This document shows, one piece after another, positions 42,036-50,628 of a stretch of 51,478 nt of DNA. The notes beneath the pieces are model-generated. The model saw nothing but the letters and a program-made list of their open reading frames with translations. It was not told the DNA's origin and made no database searches. Both the position numbers and the translations under genes were made by a program. Numbering within the stretch: the first letter of the stretch is position 1; each line of letters starts with the position of its first letter. The DNA is from CAIMMJ01 sp037131955 (GTDB lineage Bacteria > Bacteroidota > Bacteroidia > UBA4408), in the NCBI GenBank assembly GCA_037131955.1, contig JBAXQC010000012.1, forward strand, positions 1 to 51,478, given 5' to 3'.

Positions 42036-42452
42036 TTATTGTTTAAAGCTGATTAACAAAACTGCACAGCCCGATTGTGCATTGGAGTCTATTAGTTGTG
42101 CCTCAATAGTGCAATCTAATGTTGAAGTTAGTTTAAAATCCCAATATGGGGCATTTTTATGTTCGATATTAGAGAACAATAAATTCCTTTGTTTATCAAA
42201 AATACTAAATTCTAATTGTCCGTCTTTTAAACCTGTGCAGGCTGCCACTCTGTAGGTGGTTCCGCCAAATAATGTGGCATTAAATTCCGCTACTTCTTTA
42301 TTGAGGAGTAAAGCACGGTATTGCTGCCCGTCCGAAACATATTTTTGAGTAAGGTGTTTTTCGCAGATGCTTGCAATAGTATCGCATTGAGCAAAAACAT
42401 TTATGGAAGAACCCATAAAAACTAAGGCAATTATTAGAAATATTTTTTTCAT
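42036..42452 (-). CDS. Small secreted protein of unknown function
   Basis: A 138-residue protein with a signal peptide (MKKIFLIIALVFMGSSINVF, cleavage before QCDT). The mature part of about 116 residues contains four cysteines (QCDT, SICEK, AACTG, LDCTIE, GCAVLL in order, five counting the last), so disulfides are possible, and a beta-rich pattern (YRVAACTGLKDGQLEFSIFD, YWDFKLTSTLDCTIEAQLID). I do not recognise a family. It follows the lipoprotein gene by 56 bp on the same strand and ends at a strong terminator. Confidence 0.7.
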   Translation of the reverse strand: MKKIFLIIALVFMGSSINVFAQCDTIASICEKHLTQKYVSDGQQYRALLLNKEVAEFNATLFGGTTYRVAACTGLKDGQLEFSIFDKQRNLLFSNIEHKNAPYWDFKLTSTLDCTIEAQLIDSNAQSGCAVLLISFKQ

Positions 42453-42508
42453 TTTTTTTATTTTATGTGTCTCAATCTCCAGAAAGAAATTTAGTTTTTT
42501 TAGTTTTA

Positions 42509-43411
42509 TTACTGTACCAATGAATTACGAATTATTGCAATTTTTTCAGAGATATTTTTTAGTATTTCGGGTGTAACAATAGTTTCTGTAGTACTATTAA
42601 TGGTTGTTATTTTGTTTACCTCATCAGTGGTTGGTTTAACGTAGTTGTATTTAACCTCCACTTTATCAAACTCTGTACTTGCCAAATCAATTAATGCATC
42701 AATAAACTCGGTATATCCTTCTTGCTGATAATACGGGGTAAGTAACTTTATTAAGTTATCCAATGTATTTTTTTGTTCACCAATTCGTTGAATAAGTGGG
42801 GTTTTATCTTTCACTTTACCATTTACCATTTGGGTAGTAAAATATAAGCCTTCTATCCATCCACCTGCAATAATTAAAGCACTTGCATCTAATCTTTCGT
42901 TGTTTTTTAAGTAGGCATCGCTAGAGCGGAAAGCCTCTGAACTAAGGCTCATCAAAGAATCTTGTTTGTCCATATTTTTCTCAAATCTTTTTAGTAAAGA
43001 TTCACTAAACGCTCCAGAAACACCCAATTCGTCGCCCAATTTTTTAACGGTAGAGAGGTAACCAATTGCATCTTGTGTTTGTTGGTAAAGAATAACATAT
43101 CCTAAATCTGCACCATAAATTCCCAAATTCAATGCCTTTTTTACTGCGGTAGAATATTTAGAAACGTTTGCAGGAACATTTAAAATAGCTTTTGAATATG
43201 GCGCTCCGCTTTTTTTCAAAAGCATTGATGTTTGAATTGGTGAAGGAATACTAAACATTGTTCCGCCAACACTAACGATATTTGATTTGTTGCTGTCGAT
43301 TTTTTCTGCCTCTTGCTCTAATTCACTTTTATTATTTCCTGTGCATGAAACAAGAATTAAAGCAGGCAGCAATCCAATACAAAGCCAAGAACCCAATTTT
43401 TTTATTTGCAT
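42509..43411 (-). CDS. Lipoprotein of unknown function
   Basis: A 300-residue lipoprotein. With the ATG at 43411 the signal peptide ends LLPALILVSC, a good lipobox with acylated C23. The mature domain is almost wholly helical (VSKYSTAVKKALNLGIYGAD, LGYVILYQQTQDAIGYLSTV, GGWIEGLYFTTQMV), with regularly spaced conserved-looking Gly and Trp residues. I know similar helical lipoproteins of this size in Bacteroidota but no function. The promoter at 43446-43477 and the downstream secreted protein suggest a two-gene envelope unit. Confidence 0.75.
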   Translation of the reverse strand: MQIKKLGSWLCIGLLPALILVSCTGNNKSELEQEAEKIDSNKSNIVSVGGTMFSIPSPIQTSMLLKKSGAPYSKAILNVPANVSKYSTAVKKALNLGIYGADLGYVILYQQTQDAIGYLSTVKKLGDELGVSGAFSESLLKRFEKNMDKQDSLMSLSSEAFRSSDAYLKNNERLDASALIIAGGWIEGLYFTTQMVNGKVKDKTPLIQRIGEQKNTLDNLIKLLTPYYQQEGYTEFIDALIDLASTEFDKVEVKYNYVKPTTDEVNKITTINSTTETIVTPEILKNISEKIAIIRNSLVQ

Positions 43412-43445
43412 ATTATTTTTGTTAAACAATTTCCTTTTTTAAAAT

Positions 43446-43477
43446 CAAATTTAGTTTTAATATTTCTAATTTATCAA
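43446..43477 (-). promoter_or_regulatory. Bacteroidota-type promoter of the lipoprotein gene
   Basis: On the minus strand TTG (43477-43475), 21-bp spacer, TAAATTTG (43453-43446). Both boxes match the consensus. The predicted start of transcription lies about 28 nt before the ATG at 43411, and supports that ATG over the TTG at 43429. Confidence 0.6.
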
Positions 43478-43829
43478 TAGTTATTAAAAAAAAATGTATG
43501 CAAATCTAAAATAATTTTTTTTAAGAAATAAATTTATTAAAAATCACCCCGTTAATTACACTAAATCGCCTACAAAAAACTGATAATAACCTTTTAGATT
43601 GAAATTACTAGAAAACATATTTAGAAACAATGTTTAAAAGTTTTATTCTTTGTGCAGGTATTTTGAATTTTTTTTGAATAGAAATAGTTTAAATTTGAGA
43701 AATGTTAAAGTACTAATCAAAATTTGGATTATTAACAATTGACATTGAATATGTTTTGCCAATTGACTTAATTCAAAACTTAGGCATTACCTATTTTTAT
43801 AAATTATTTGTGTTTTCTTAGACTTAAAA
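43478..43829. other. AT-rich divergent spacer upstream of aroB
   Basis: This 352-bp stretch lies between the divergent lipoprotein promoter and the aroB start. It holds no coding frame. TAAATTTG at 43690-43697 on the plus strand is an exact -7 match with a TTG 24 bp upstream (slightly long spacing); if used, the aroB leader would be about 125 nt. I see no riboswitch-like fold. Confidence 0.4.
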
Positions 43830-44870
43830 ATGAAGGGGGAAAAAGAAAAAATATTGTTTTCAAATCAATTAAAAAAATCTACATTAATAGATGAATGCAA
43901 GAGTTTTAAGAAGATTTTTGTTTTAATGGATACACATACAAAAAAGCATTGTTGGCATTTGTTAGAAAATTATTTCCCTAAAGAATACACCTTAACTTAT
44001 ACAATAAAGGCAGGTGAAAAACATAAAAATTTACAATCGGTTAATGGTATATTATCATGGTTATTGAAAAATAATGCTGAAAAAAAACACTTGCTTTTAA
44101 ATTTAGGTGGAGGAGTTGTGAGTGATATTGGTGCTTTTGCTGCAAGTATTTTTAAAAGAGGAATTAAGTATGCCAATATTCCCACAAGTCTTTTGGCAAT
44201 GGTTGATGCATCTATTGGTGGAAAAAATGGAATTGATTTTAATCATGCAAAAAATGTTGTTGGTACATTTTCAAAACCAGAATTTATTTTTATTTGCCCA
44301 TTATTTTTAAATTCGCTAAACAAAAGAAATTTTAATAATGGTTTGGCCGAAATGTTAAAGCACAAAATATTAGATGGTAAGGCCTCTGATTTTTCTATTA
44401 AAAAATTATCAAATAAAAATACACTGTTTGCAGAAATAAAAAGCGCCGTTCATTTTAAAAGTGCCACAGTAAATAAAGATTTTGAAGATAAAGGAATAAG
44501 GAATATTTTAAATTTTGGTCATACCATTGGTCATGCAATAGAATCATACATGCTGCAAAAAAACAAAAATATTTTACATGGCGAGGCAATAGCTGCGGGA
44601 ATGATTTGTGAATTGTACATTTCAAGTATTCTTTTTAATTATCCACAAATTGAACTAGCAAAAACTGAAAAAATAATTTTTTCCATTTTCCATAAAATCA
44701 ATTTACCCGGGTACAGTTCGTTAAAAAAATTTTTGCTAAACGATAAAAAAAAGAAAGATGGGAAAATTAAATTTTCGCTATTAAAGTCAATAAATGAGCC
44801 TGTATTTGATGTTCTTGTAGATGAAAAGCTCATAAATAAATCTATAGCATATTACCAACGTTTAAATTAA
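43830..44870 (+). CDS. aroB: 3-dehydroquinate synthase
   Basis: A 346-residue NAD- and zinc-dependent enzyme that makes 3-dehydroquinate from DAHP, step two of the shikimate pathway. Signatures in order: KAGEKHKNLQSVNGILSWLL, LNLGGGVVSDIGAFAASIFK, RGIKYANIPTSLLAMVDASI, GGKNGIDFNHAKNVVGTF, GLAEMLKHKILD (zinc Glu), NFGHTIGHAIES (zinc His) and LHGEAIAAGM (zinc His). All metal ligands are present. It is followed after 3 bp by aroA, so these two steps of aromatic amino acid synthesis are co-transcribed. Confidence 0.94.
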   Translation: MKGEKEKILFSNQLKKSTLIDECKSFKKIFVLMDTHTKKHCWHLLENYFPKEYTLTYTIKAGEKHKNLQSVNGILSWLLKNNAEKKHLLLNLGGGVVSDIGAFAASIFKRGIKYANIPTSLLAMVDASIGGKNGIDFNHAKNVVGTFSKPEFIFICPLFLNSLNKRNFNNGLAEMLKHKILDGKASDFSIKKLSNKNTLFAEIKSAVHFKSATVNKDFEDKGIRNILNFGHTIGHAIESYMLQKNKNILHGEAIAAGMICELYISSILFNYPQIELAKTEKIIFSIFHKINLPGYSSLKKFLLNDKKKKDGKIKFSLLKSINEPVFDVLVDEKLINKSIAYYQRLN

Positions 44871-44873
44871 ACT

Positions 44874-46121
44874 ATGGAAAAAGCAACCATTAATTATCCC
44901 AAAGGGAAGCCTTTAAAAACCACAATTGTTTTGCCTGGCTCAAAAAGTATTAGCAATAGACTTTTAATAATAAAAGCTCTATGTGATGAAATTTTTGAAA
45001 TAAAAAACTTGTCTCAAGCTAAGGATACATCTAGATTGGTAGAATTGTTGTCTTCCAAAGAATTAAATTTAAATGCCCAAGATTCGGGCACAGTTATGAG
45101 ATTTTTAACAGCTTATTATGCTGTAACCGAAGGAACAAGAAATATTACCGGCAGCAATAGAATGCTACAAAGACCAATAGGCCCACTAGTTGAGGGTTTA
45201 AATAAACTGGGTGCAGAAATAGACTATAGCAGTAAAAAAGGATTTCCACCCCTGAGAATAAAAGGAAAAAAACTTAAAGGAAGTTCATTAAAATTAGACG
45301 CCGGAATTAGCAGCCAATTTGTAACAGCAATATTATTGATTGCTCCACTATTTACAGATGATGTTTTTACATTAGAATTAGAAAATGAAATTGTTTCCAA
45401 ACCTTATATAAACATGACACTAGGTTTAATGAGGCAATTTGGAATTTCAACTGATTGGAACACCAATTACATTGAAGTATTTAAAGGGAATTATTCCACT
45501 AGAAACTTAAATGAAAATACATTTGAAGTTGAACCCGATTGGAGTTCGGCGTCTTTTTGGTACTTGGCTGCAAGCTTAGCAACTGAAGCAGAAATTACTA
45601 TTGTAGGTCTTAGGCAAAATAGTTTGCAAGGCGATAAAATATTAGCAGAAATTTACGCTATGTTTGGTGTAACTACTGAATTTACTGCAGAAGGAATTAT
45701 CATTAGAAAAAATGAAAATACGTTAAAAGAAATTGCTTTGGACTGTTCAGACTTTCCAGATTTAGCAATTCCTATTGCAGTAAATACTGCCGCTTTAGGA
45801 ATGAAAGGAATTTTTAATGGACTAAAAACATTAAAAATAAAAGAAACTGACAGAATTGTTGCCTTGGAGAATGAATTAGTAAAATCTGGAATTAAACTTC
45901 AACCCAACAAAAATAATTCATTGATGATTTACGAAGGAGCATTAATAAAACCCGCTGACGCTTACCAATCTTATAACGACCACAGAATAGCAATGGCATT
46001 TGCAGTAACTGCAATAAAAAATGAGGAAGTAGAAATAATTAACCCAAATGTGGTTGCAAAATCATATCCCAATTTCTACCAAGATTTAATTAAAAGTGGT
46101 TTTAACGTAATTTTTAGCTAA
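44874..46121 (+). CDS. aroA: 3-phosphoshikimate 1-carboxyvinyltransferase (EPSP synthase)
   Basis: A 415-residue enzyme that joins shikimate-3-phosphate and PEP, giving EPSP. Key elements: LPGSKSISNRLLIIKAL (residues 20-36), DSGTVMRFLTAYYAV, LQRPIGPLVEGLNKLGAEID, SSQFVTAILL, the aspartate/serine region WSSASFWYLAA, FPDLAIPIAVNTAA, KETDRIVALENEL and YNDHRIAMAFAVTA. The length is slightly short of 425-430 but no block is missing. The DSGTVMRF form (rather than NAGTxxR) is typical of Bacteroidota enzymes. Gap to aroB 3 bp and to pcm 4 bp. Confidence 0.94.
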   Translation: MEKATINYPKGKPLKTTIVLPGSKSISNRLLIIKALCDEIFEIKNLSQAKDTSRLVELLSSKELNLNAQDSGTVMRFLTAYYAVTEGTRNITGSNRMLQRPIGPLVEGLNKLGAEIDYSSKKGFPPLRIKGKKLKGSSLKLDAGISSQFVTAILLIAPLFTDDVFTLELENEIVSKPYINMTLGLMRQFGISTDWNTNYIEVFKGNYSTRNLNENTFEVEPDWSSASFWYLAASLATEAEITIVGLRQNSLQGDKILAEIYAMFGVTTEFTAEGIIIRKNENTLKEIALDCSDFPDLAIPIAVNTAALGMKGIFNGLKTLKIKETDRIVALENELVKSGIKLQPNKNNSLMIYEGALIKPADAYQSYNDHRIAMAFAVTAIKNEEVEIINPNVVAKSYPNFYQDLIKSGFNVIFS

Positions 46122-46125
46122 AAAA

Positions 46126-46770
46126 ATGCAGGATAATTTTAGGCACAAAGGCCTTAGAAAACAATTGGTAACACTACTAAAAGAAAAGGGTATTACAGAT
46201 GTTGCAGTTTTGGCAGCAATTGAAAAAATTCCCAGGCATTTGTTTTTAGATACTGCCTTTGTAGAATTTGCATACAACGATGTAGCTTTTCCAATTGGTG
46301 CAGGACAAACAATTTCGCAACCTTTTACTGTTGCTTTTCAAACACAATTGCTAGAAATAAAAAAGAACGATAAGGTGTTAGAAATTGGCACCGGAAGTGG
46401 TTATCAAACTTCTGTGTTGTGCGAATTGGGTGCTAGAGTTTTTAGCATAGAACGTCAAAAAACCCTATTTCAAAAAACAAAAATACTTCTAGCTGAATTG
46501 AACTATTCTCCAAAATTATTTTTTGGCGATGGCTACCTTGGGCAACCTAGCTTTGCTCCGTTCAATAAAATTATTGTAACTGCTGGTGCACCTTTTATTC
46601 CTCCTGCTTTAATAGAACAATTGGCAATAAATGGTAAACTTATAATTCCTGTTGGTGAAGGAGAATCGCAAATAATGACGGAAATTACAAAAGACAATTC
46701 TGGTAAACTCGCCAAAAAAACGTATGGAGAATTTAAATTTGTGCCATTACTCGAAGAAAAATCAAATTAA
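46126..46770 (+). CDS. pcm: Protein-L-isoaspartate O-methyltransferase
   Basis: A 214-residue SAM-dependent repair enzyme that methylates L-isoaspartyl residues in aged proteins. The N-terminal cap helix (RKQLVTLLKEKGITDVAVLA, IEKIPRHLFL) is followed by AYNDVAFPIGAGQTISQPFT, the substrate site characteristic of PCMT, and the SAM motif VLEIGTGSGYQTSVL. Later blocks FNKIIVTAGAPFIPPALIEQ and NGKLIIPVGEGESQ complete the family pattern. It begins 4 bp after aroA. Its link with aromatic synthesis is only positional. Confidence 0.94.
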   Translation: MQDNFRHKGLRKQLVTLLKEKGITDVAVLAAIEKIPRHLFLDTAFVEFAYNDVAFPIGAGQTISQPFTVAFQTQLLEIKKNDKVLEIGTGSGYQTSVLCELGARVFSIERQKTLFQKTKILLAELNYSPKLFFGDGYLGQPSFAPFNKIIVTAGAPFIPPALIEQLAINGKLIIPVGEGESQIMTEITKDNSGKLAKKTYGEFKFVPLLEEKSN

Positions 46771-46823
46771 CATCAACAATAAATAAAACTATTAATCGTT
46801 TGGATACACTAAATTTTAAAAAA

Positions 46824-47681
46824 ATGAAAAAAATAACCTTATTAGTAACTTTAATTTTTTTGGTGAATATTTCTTTTTCACAAGAATTAAAATCCAAAAA
46901 AGGAGAAAATTATTTGCCCGAAGAAAAAGATTACAGTTTAAGTATCGATGCCGCTCCTTTCTTAAATTATGTTGGAGCAATTTTCTCTAACAACGGTGCA
47001 ATTTCTCCTAGTCCAAATGCATTGGCAAATTCGCCATTTACCATTACTGGTAAGTATTTTAAGAAAAATGATTTTGCATACAGAGGAAAAATACGAGTGG
47101 GTTTGCAAAGTCAAACATTTAGAAACACTGTAATAAACAATGCCAACACACAAGTAGATACAACATATACCAGCGATACAAAAAAAGTTAGTTCTAATGC
47201 CATAAACCTTTCTTTTGGTTTTGAAAAAAGAAAAGGCAAAACTCGTTTACAAGGTTACTACGGTGCAGAAGCAATGCTAATGATTGCCACAGGAAAAACT
47301 TCCTATTCTTATGGCAACAATTTTACCAACACACAAACATCAATTTTTACTACAGATTTTGATACGCCAATAAATACGGGCTTTCAATCGGCTCTAAAAA
47401 ATACCCGAGTAGGAGAGGTAAAAAATGGAAACACATTTGGAATTGGAGCAAGGGCTTTTGCTGGAGTAGAGTATTTTATTTTGCCAAAAATTTCTATTGG
47501 TGCCGAATTAGGTTGGGGAATGGTGTTTAGAAATACCAACGACGGTTATTTTAGAACAGAATATTGGGACAATGCCAACAGCACTACCAAGCAAAGACAA
47601 TTGACCAAAGCAGGAGGTAATTATTTGGGAATAGATACAGATAACACAGGTGGAGCATTGATTCTTAACTTTCATTTTTGA
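46824..47681 (+). CDS. Outer membrane beta-barrel protein
   Basis: A 285-residue outer membrane protein; ATG at 46824 chosen over an upstream TTG because of the signal peptide MKKITLLVTLIFLVNISFSQ. The mature part begins with a charged stretch (ELKSKKGENYLPEEKDYSLS) and continues as repeated amphipathic strands (DFAYRGKIRVGLQSQTFRNT; TFGIGARAFAGVEYFILPKI; ISIGAELGWGMVF), ending in GGALILNFHF with a terminal phenylalanine, as expected for a BAM-inserted barrel of perhaps 10-12 strands. Function unknown. It follows pcm by 53 bp and may be read through from the aro unit. Confidence 0.75.
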   Translation: MKKITLLVTLIFLVNISFSQELKSKKGENYLPEEKDYSLSIDAAPFLNYVGAIFSNNGAISPSPNALANSPFTITGKYFKKNDFAYRGKIRVGLQSQTFRNTVINNANTQVDTTYTSDTKKVSSNAINLSFGFEKRKGKTRLQGYYGAEAMLMIATGKTSYSYGNNFTNTQTSIFTTDFDTPINTGFQSALKNTRVGEVKNGNTFGIGARAFAGVEYFILPKISIGAELGWGMVFRNTNDGYFRTEYWDNANSTTKQRQLTKAGGNYLGIDTDNTGGALILNFHF

Positions 47682-47700
47682 GCCTATTAGTAAGATTTTA

Positions 47701-47744
47701 TTAAATTTACCAAGCATAAATGTTTACAAACTTGGTGAATTTAA
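47701..47744. repeat. Inverted repeat overlapping the -33 box of the lipoprotein promoter
   Basis: TTAAATTTACCAAG (47701-47714) and CTTGGTGAATTTAA (47731-47744) match at 13 of 14 positions around a 16-nt loop. The right arm contains the TTG -33 element of the promoter at 47732-47761. It may be an operator, or a weak transcript end for the barrel gene. Confidence 0.75.
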
Positions 47745-47761
47745 AAATATACCTAACTTTG
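47732..47761 (+). promoter_or_regulatory. Bacteroidota-type promoter of the first SRKAR lipoprotein gene
   Basis: TTG (47732-47734), a 19-bp spacer and TAACTTTG (47754-47761), a textbook TTG-N19-TAnnTTTG promoter. The predicted leader is about 66 nt and A-rich, without a Shine-Dalgarno site, as usual in the phylum. Confidence 0.7.
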
Positions 47762-47833
47762 CGCCCAATTTAATAAACAATGTCAAAAAATTATTAAATC
47801 AAACAACTAATTAAAAACCAAAAACAAAAAAAC

Positions 47834-48622
47834 ATGAAAAATTTATTCAAAACTCTAATTGCAGTAGCAATAGTTGCTGTAACAGTTCAAAGCTGTAAAA
47901 AAGGTGAAGATGATCCAGGATTATCTCTAAGTTCTCGTAAAGCTCGTTTTGCTGGTGAGTGGACAATTGATGCATGGGATGATGCAGGAACAAGTGTAAA
48001 TACTAATAACTCATCCTCTTCCATTACAACATCAACTGATGTTTACAGTACTAAAATTACTGGCAATACTTATATTTCTACTTCTAACCGTACCTCTACA
48101 GCTAGTGGATCTACAGCTTCTACAACTACCACAAATGGTACAGTTTCAGAAGCAACTTACACTATCGAAAAAGATGGAACATGGTCATCTGTAATGACAT
48201 TAAAGTTAACTTCTCAAACCGATGTAGTTGGTGGTGTTTCAACAACTGACGCAATTGACGAAACCATGAAAATTGAGTCAAGCGGAACTTGGCAGTTTTT
48301 GGGAAAAAACAGCAGTGCTGATTTAAAAAATAAAGAAGCTGTTTTACTATCCACAGCCAAGGAAACTACAACTTATACAAGTGTTAGTACTACTGGTGGT
48401 AGTTCTAAATCAGAGCAAGTAACAACTAGTACTTATGCATTAAATGAAAATACTGAAGTATGGACATTGTCTCAATTGGCAAAAAAAGAAATGGTAGCTA
48501 ATGTAACTTATGATAATACATACACAGGAAAAATAACTTTTACAAGCGGTTCAAGTTCAACAACTTCTAATGATGGTCCTGATTCTGATAAGGGTACAAC
48601 CAAAATTACTTTCAAACAATAA
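47834..48622 (+). CDS. Ser/Thr-rich lipoprotein with SRKAR signature (paralogue 1)
   Basis: A 262-residue lipoprotein with lipobox cysteine C21 (VTVQSCKKGEDDPGLSLSSR). Next to the lipid anchor is the motif CKKGEDDPxLSxxSRKARxxGxW, then a lipocalin-like or beta-rich body (FAGEWTIDAWDD; ATYTIEKDGTWSSVMTLKLT; SGTWQFLGKNS; EVWTLSQLAKKEMVAN) interrupted by long serine/threonine tracts that make up much of residues 45-115. It ends TTKITFKQ. The gene at 48752 encodes a diverged paralogue of the same length. Its alternating GxW and EVWxLxQLxxK blocks suggest a small lipocalin-like barrel; ligand unknown. It has its own promoter and terminator. Confidence 0.8.
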   Translation: MKNLFKTLIAVAIVAVTVQSCKKGEDDPGLSLSSRKARFAGEWTIDAWDDAGTSVNTNNSSSSITTSTDVYSTKITGNTYISTSNRTSTASGSTASTTTTNGTVSEATYTIEKDGTWSSVMTLKLTSQTDVVGGVSTTDAIDETMKIESSGTWQFLGKNSSADLKNKEAVLLSTAKETTTYTSVSTTGGSSKSEQVTTSTYALNENTEVWTLSQLAKKEMVANVTYDNTYTGKITFTSGSSSTTSNDGPDSDKGTTKITFKQ

Positions 48623-48641
48623 ATTAGATTTTAAATTCTAC

Positions 48642-48670
48642 AAAGCCCGCAAAATTTGCGGGCTTTTTTT
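48642..48670 (+). terminator. Intrinsic terminator of lipoprotein paralogue 1
   Basis: AAAGCCCGCA / TGCGGGCTTT with a short AT loop, followed by an extended T run. It lies 20 bp after the stop and uncouples the two paralogous genes. Confidence 0.9.
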
Positions 48671-48701
48671 TGCATATATTTCATATTTTTAATAAGTTTA
48701 T

Positions 48702-48709
48702 TACCTTAG
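48702..48709 (+). promoter_or_regulatory. Candidate -7 element for lipoprotein paralogue 2
   Basis: TACCTTAG matches TAnnTTTG with one mismatch, 42 bp before the ATG at 48752. Since a strong terminator separates the two paralogues, a promoter is expected in this 81-bp gap. No clear TTG box is seen. Confidence 0.35.
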
Positions 48710-48751
48710 CGCTTCTAATCTTTTTTTAATAAAGGAAAAGCAATACCTACT

Positions 48752-49522
48752 ATGAAAAACATTTTAAAAATTACTTTACTACTTTTAATCGGAATTTTTC
48801 TTTATTCGTGCAAAAAAGGTTCAGAAGATCCTGCACTATCTTTTAGAAGCAGAAAAGCAAGATTAACCGGGAAATGGATAGGAACAAATTACAGCTCTGA
48901 AATAAATTCTATTACATCAAATACAAACGGACAAACCAGTTCAACAAAAGAAACAATAAGTTCTGGAGAAACAGAAATTTCAATCAATACAGAATCTGGA
49001 ACAAAAACTATAACTGCCAGCGGAACAATTAGTTTTCACACCCTAGAAATCACAAAAGACGGAGATTATTTTTACAGCCTAAAATACAGTACGGTTGCCA
49101 CTTATAACGATTCTACACCAGCAGGAGTAAAATTTACGGTTACTAAAAAAGTATCCAAAACAATAAATAAACAAGGCAAATGGGCGTTTACCGGAAAATT
49201 TAATGGCAGCAAAAACAAAGAAAATGTTTTGCTCAGTTTAAATTCAATAAAAGAAAATACCACCACCGAAACAAATACAGTAACTAATGGAGTGCCCTCA
49301 TTGGTTACCCTATCAGAAGATTCTGAAAAGATTCATGAAACTGGAGAGGTAGCTGAAGTTTGGCACATTACTCAACTAAAGAATAAATACCTTAAATTGG
49401 ATATGGAGGTTAAAAACTCCACTACTGGAAAAAATTCTACTACTACTGCAATAGGAACAATTCCCAACGACTTACCATTAATTTCTAAGGAGGGAACGAT
49501 TAATTTAAGCTTTAAGCAATAA
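48752..49522 (+). CDS. Lipoprotein with SRKAR signature (paralogue 2)
   Basis: A 256-residue lipoprotein with lipobox cysteine C20 (GIFLYSCKKGSEDPALSF) and the same post-anchor motif, CKKGSEDPALSFRSRKARLTGKW, as its upstream neighbour. Matching blocks continue through the protein: LEITKDGDYFYSLKYS, KQGKWAFTGKFNGSKNKENV, EVWHITQLKNKYLKLDMEVK and the ending GTINLSFKQ. It is less Ser/Thr-rich than paralogue 1. The pair is a tandem duplication with large divergence in the loops and conserved blocks in the core. Function unknown; outer membrane surface exposure is not determined. Confidence 0.8.
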   Translation: MKNILKITLLLLIGIFLYSCKKGSEDPALSFRSRKARLTGKWIGTNYSSEINSITSNTNGQTSSTKETISSGETEISINTESGTKTITASGTISFHTLEITKDGDYFYSLKYSTVATYNDSTPAGVKFTVTKKVSKTINKQGKWAFTGKFNGSKNKENVLLSLNSIKENTTTETNTVTNGVPSLVTLSEDSEKIHETGEVAEVWHITQLKNKYLKLDMEVKNSTTGKNSTTTAIGTIPNDLPLISKEGTINLSFKQ

Positions 49523-49615
49523 GCTTTTTTACTCCTCTGTTGCAAATTTTTAGTTTGTGGTAATTTTTTTTGAGCTCTACTAAACAATAATAGGCAACGT
49601 ATTTAAATTCTTTTG

Positions 49616-50608
49616 ATGAAAGAATTTTTAAAAAGATTTTTCTCTTTTAGCAAACCTGAACAATTAGGGCTGGTAACTCTTGTTCTAATGATTGTTATAT
49701 TTTCTGTTACTAAATATTTTATAGGATTTTTAAACCCACCACAAGAAATTGATAGTGCTGAACTCAATAGACTTGCCGATGAAATAAGCAGAATGCCAAA
49801 GCCAAACAAAAAAGGCCATTACAGCAAACATAATTCATCTTATTTAAATAATGAATCCTACTCTACTGCAAACAATTATCACAAACAAAACACTACAGAC
49901 AAATCACTTTTTTATTTTGATCCAAATACACTCGATAAAAAAGGATGGAGACAGTTAGGGCTCAGCGAAAAGCAAGCATTGTCTGTTTTAAAGTTCAATT
50001 CAAGAGGCAGTTCATTCAAAAAAAAAGAAGATTTAAAAAAGGTGTTTGTAATTTCGGATGAGTTCTATAAAAAAGTAGAACCCTATATTAAAATTGAGAA
50101 CTCTCTTCAACAACAAAAAAATATTCAGTTAGAGCAAAATGAAAATGAACTGCAAGCAACATTTGATAAAAAACCAACATACTTTAAACAGCCTAAGCAA
50201 AAAGAATTCGAACCGATAGAACTAAATTCTGCAGATACAAGTGTTCTTAAATCACTAAAAGGAATAGGCTCATTTTACGCCGTAAAAATTTTGAGGTACA
50301 AACAAAAACTAGGTGGTTTTATTAAAAAAGAACAACTACTAGAAATACCAGAAATTGATAGTGTTTTGTATCAATCCATAAAGAATAGTATTTTGTTAGA
50401 CTCCACATTAATAGATAAAATACCAATTAATAAAGTTTCTTCCTTTAAGTTAAGCGGACATCCCTATTTCAGTAAAAATCTTGCATTGGCACTAATTAAT
50501 TACAGAGATAGAAATGGAAAATATACTACTAAAAATGATTTAAAAAAATGTTTACTGGTTAACGATAAGATTTTTAATAAAATTGTACCTTACCTCAGTT
50601 TTGAGTAA
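49616..50608 (+). CDS. Membrane-anchored helix-hairpin-helix protein (ComEA-like)
   Basis: A 330-residue protein with a single N-terminal membrane helix (QLGLVTLVLMIVIFSVTKYF) followed by a low-complexity linker and three helix-hairpin-helix regions: LGLSEKQALSVLKFNSRGSS; IELNSADTSVLKSLKGIGSF followed by YAVKILRYKQKLGGFIKKEQ; and a C-terminal FSKNLALALINYRDRNGKYT. The second has the N.A....L..(L/I)(K)GIG...A..I...R...G.F block of ComEA. ComEA binds incoming DNA in transformation, but Bacteroidota carry many HHH proteins of this type without other competence genes nearby, so DNA uptake is only possible. The ATG at 49616 replaces a TTG one codon earlier. Confidence 0.82.
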   Translation: MKEFLKRFFSFSKPEQLGLVTLVLMIVIFSVTKYFIGFLNPPQEIDSAELNRLADEISRMPKPNKKGHYSKHNSSYLNNESYSTANNYHKQNTTDKSLFYFDPNTLDKKGWRQLGLSEKQALSVLKFNSRGSSFKKKEDLKKVFVISDEFYKKVEPYIKIENSLQQQKNIQLEQNENELQATFDKKPTYFKQPKQKEFEPIELNSADTSVLKSLKGIGSFYAVKILRYKQKLGGFIKKEQLLEIPEIDSVLYQSIKNSILLDSTLIDKIPINKVSSFKLSGHPYFSKNLALALINYRDRNGKYTTKNDLKKCLLVNDKIFNKIVPYLSFE

Positions 50609-50628
50609 CATAAAACTAAAGTGTACAT

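Noticed and set aside
49616..50608. Natural competence locus
   Set aside because: Only one ComEA-like HHH protein is present; no ComEC, DprA or pilus gene is nearby.
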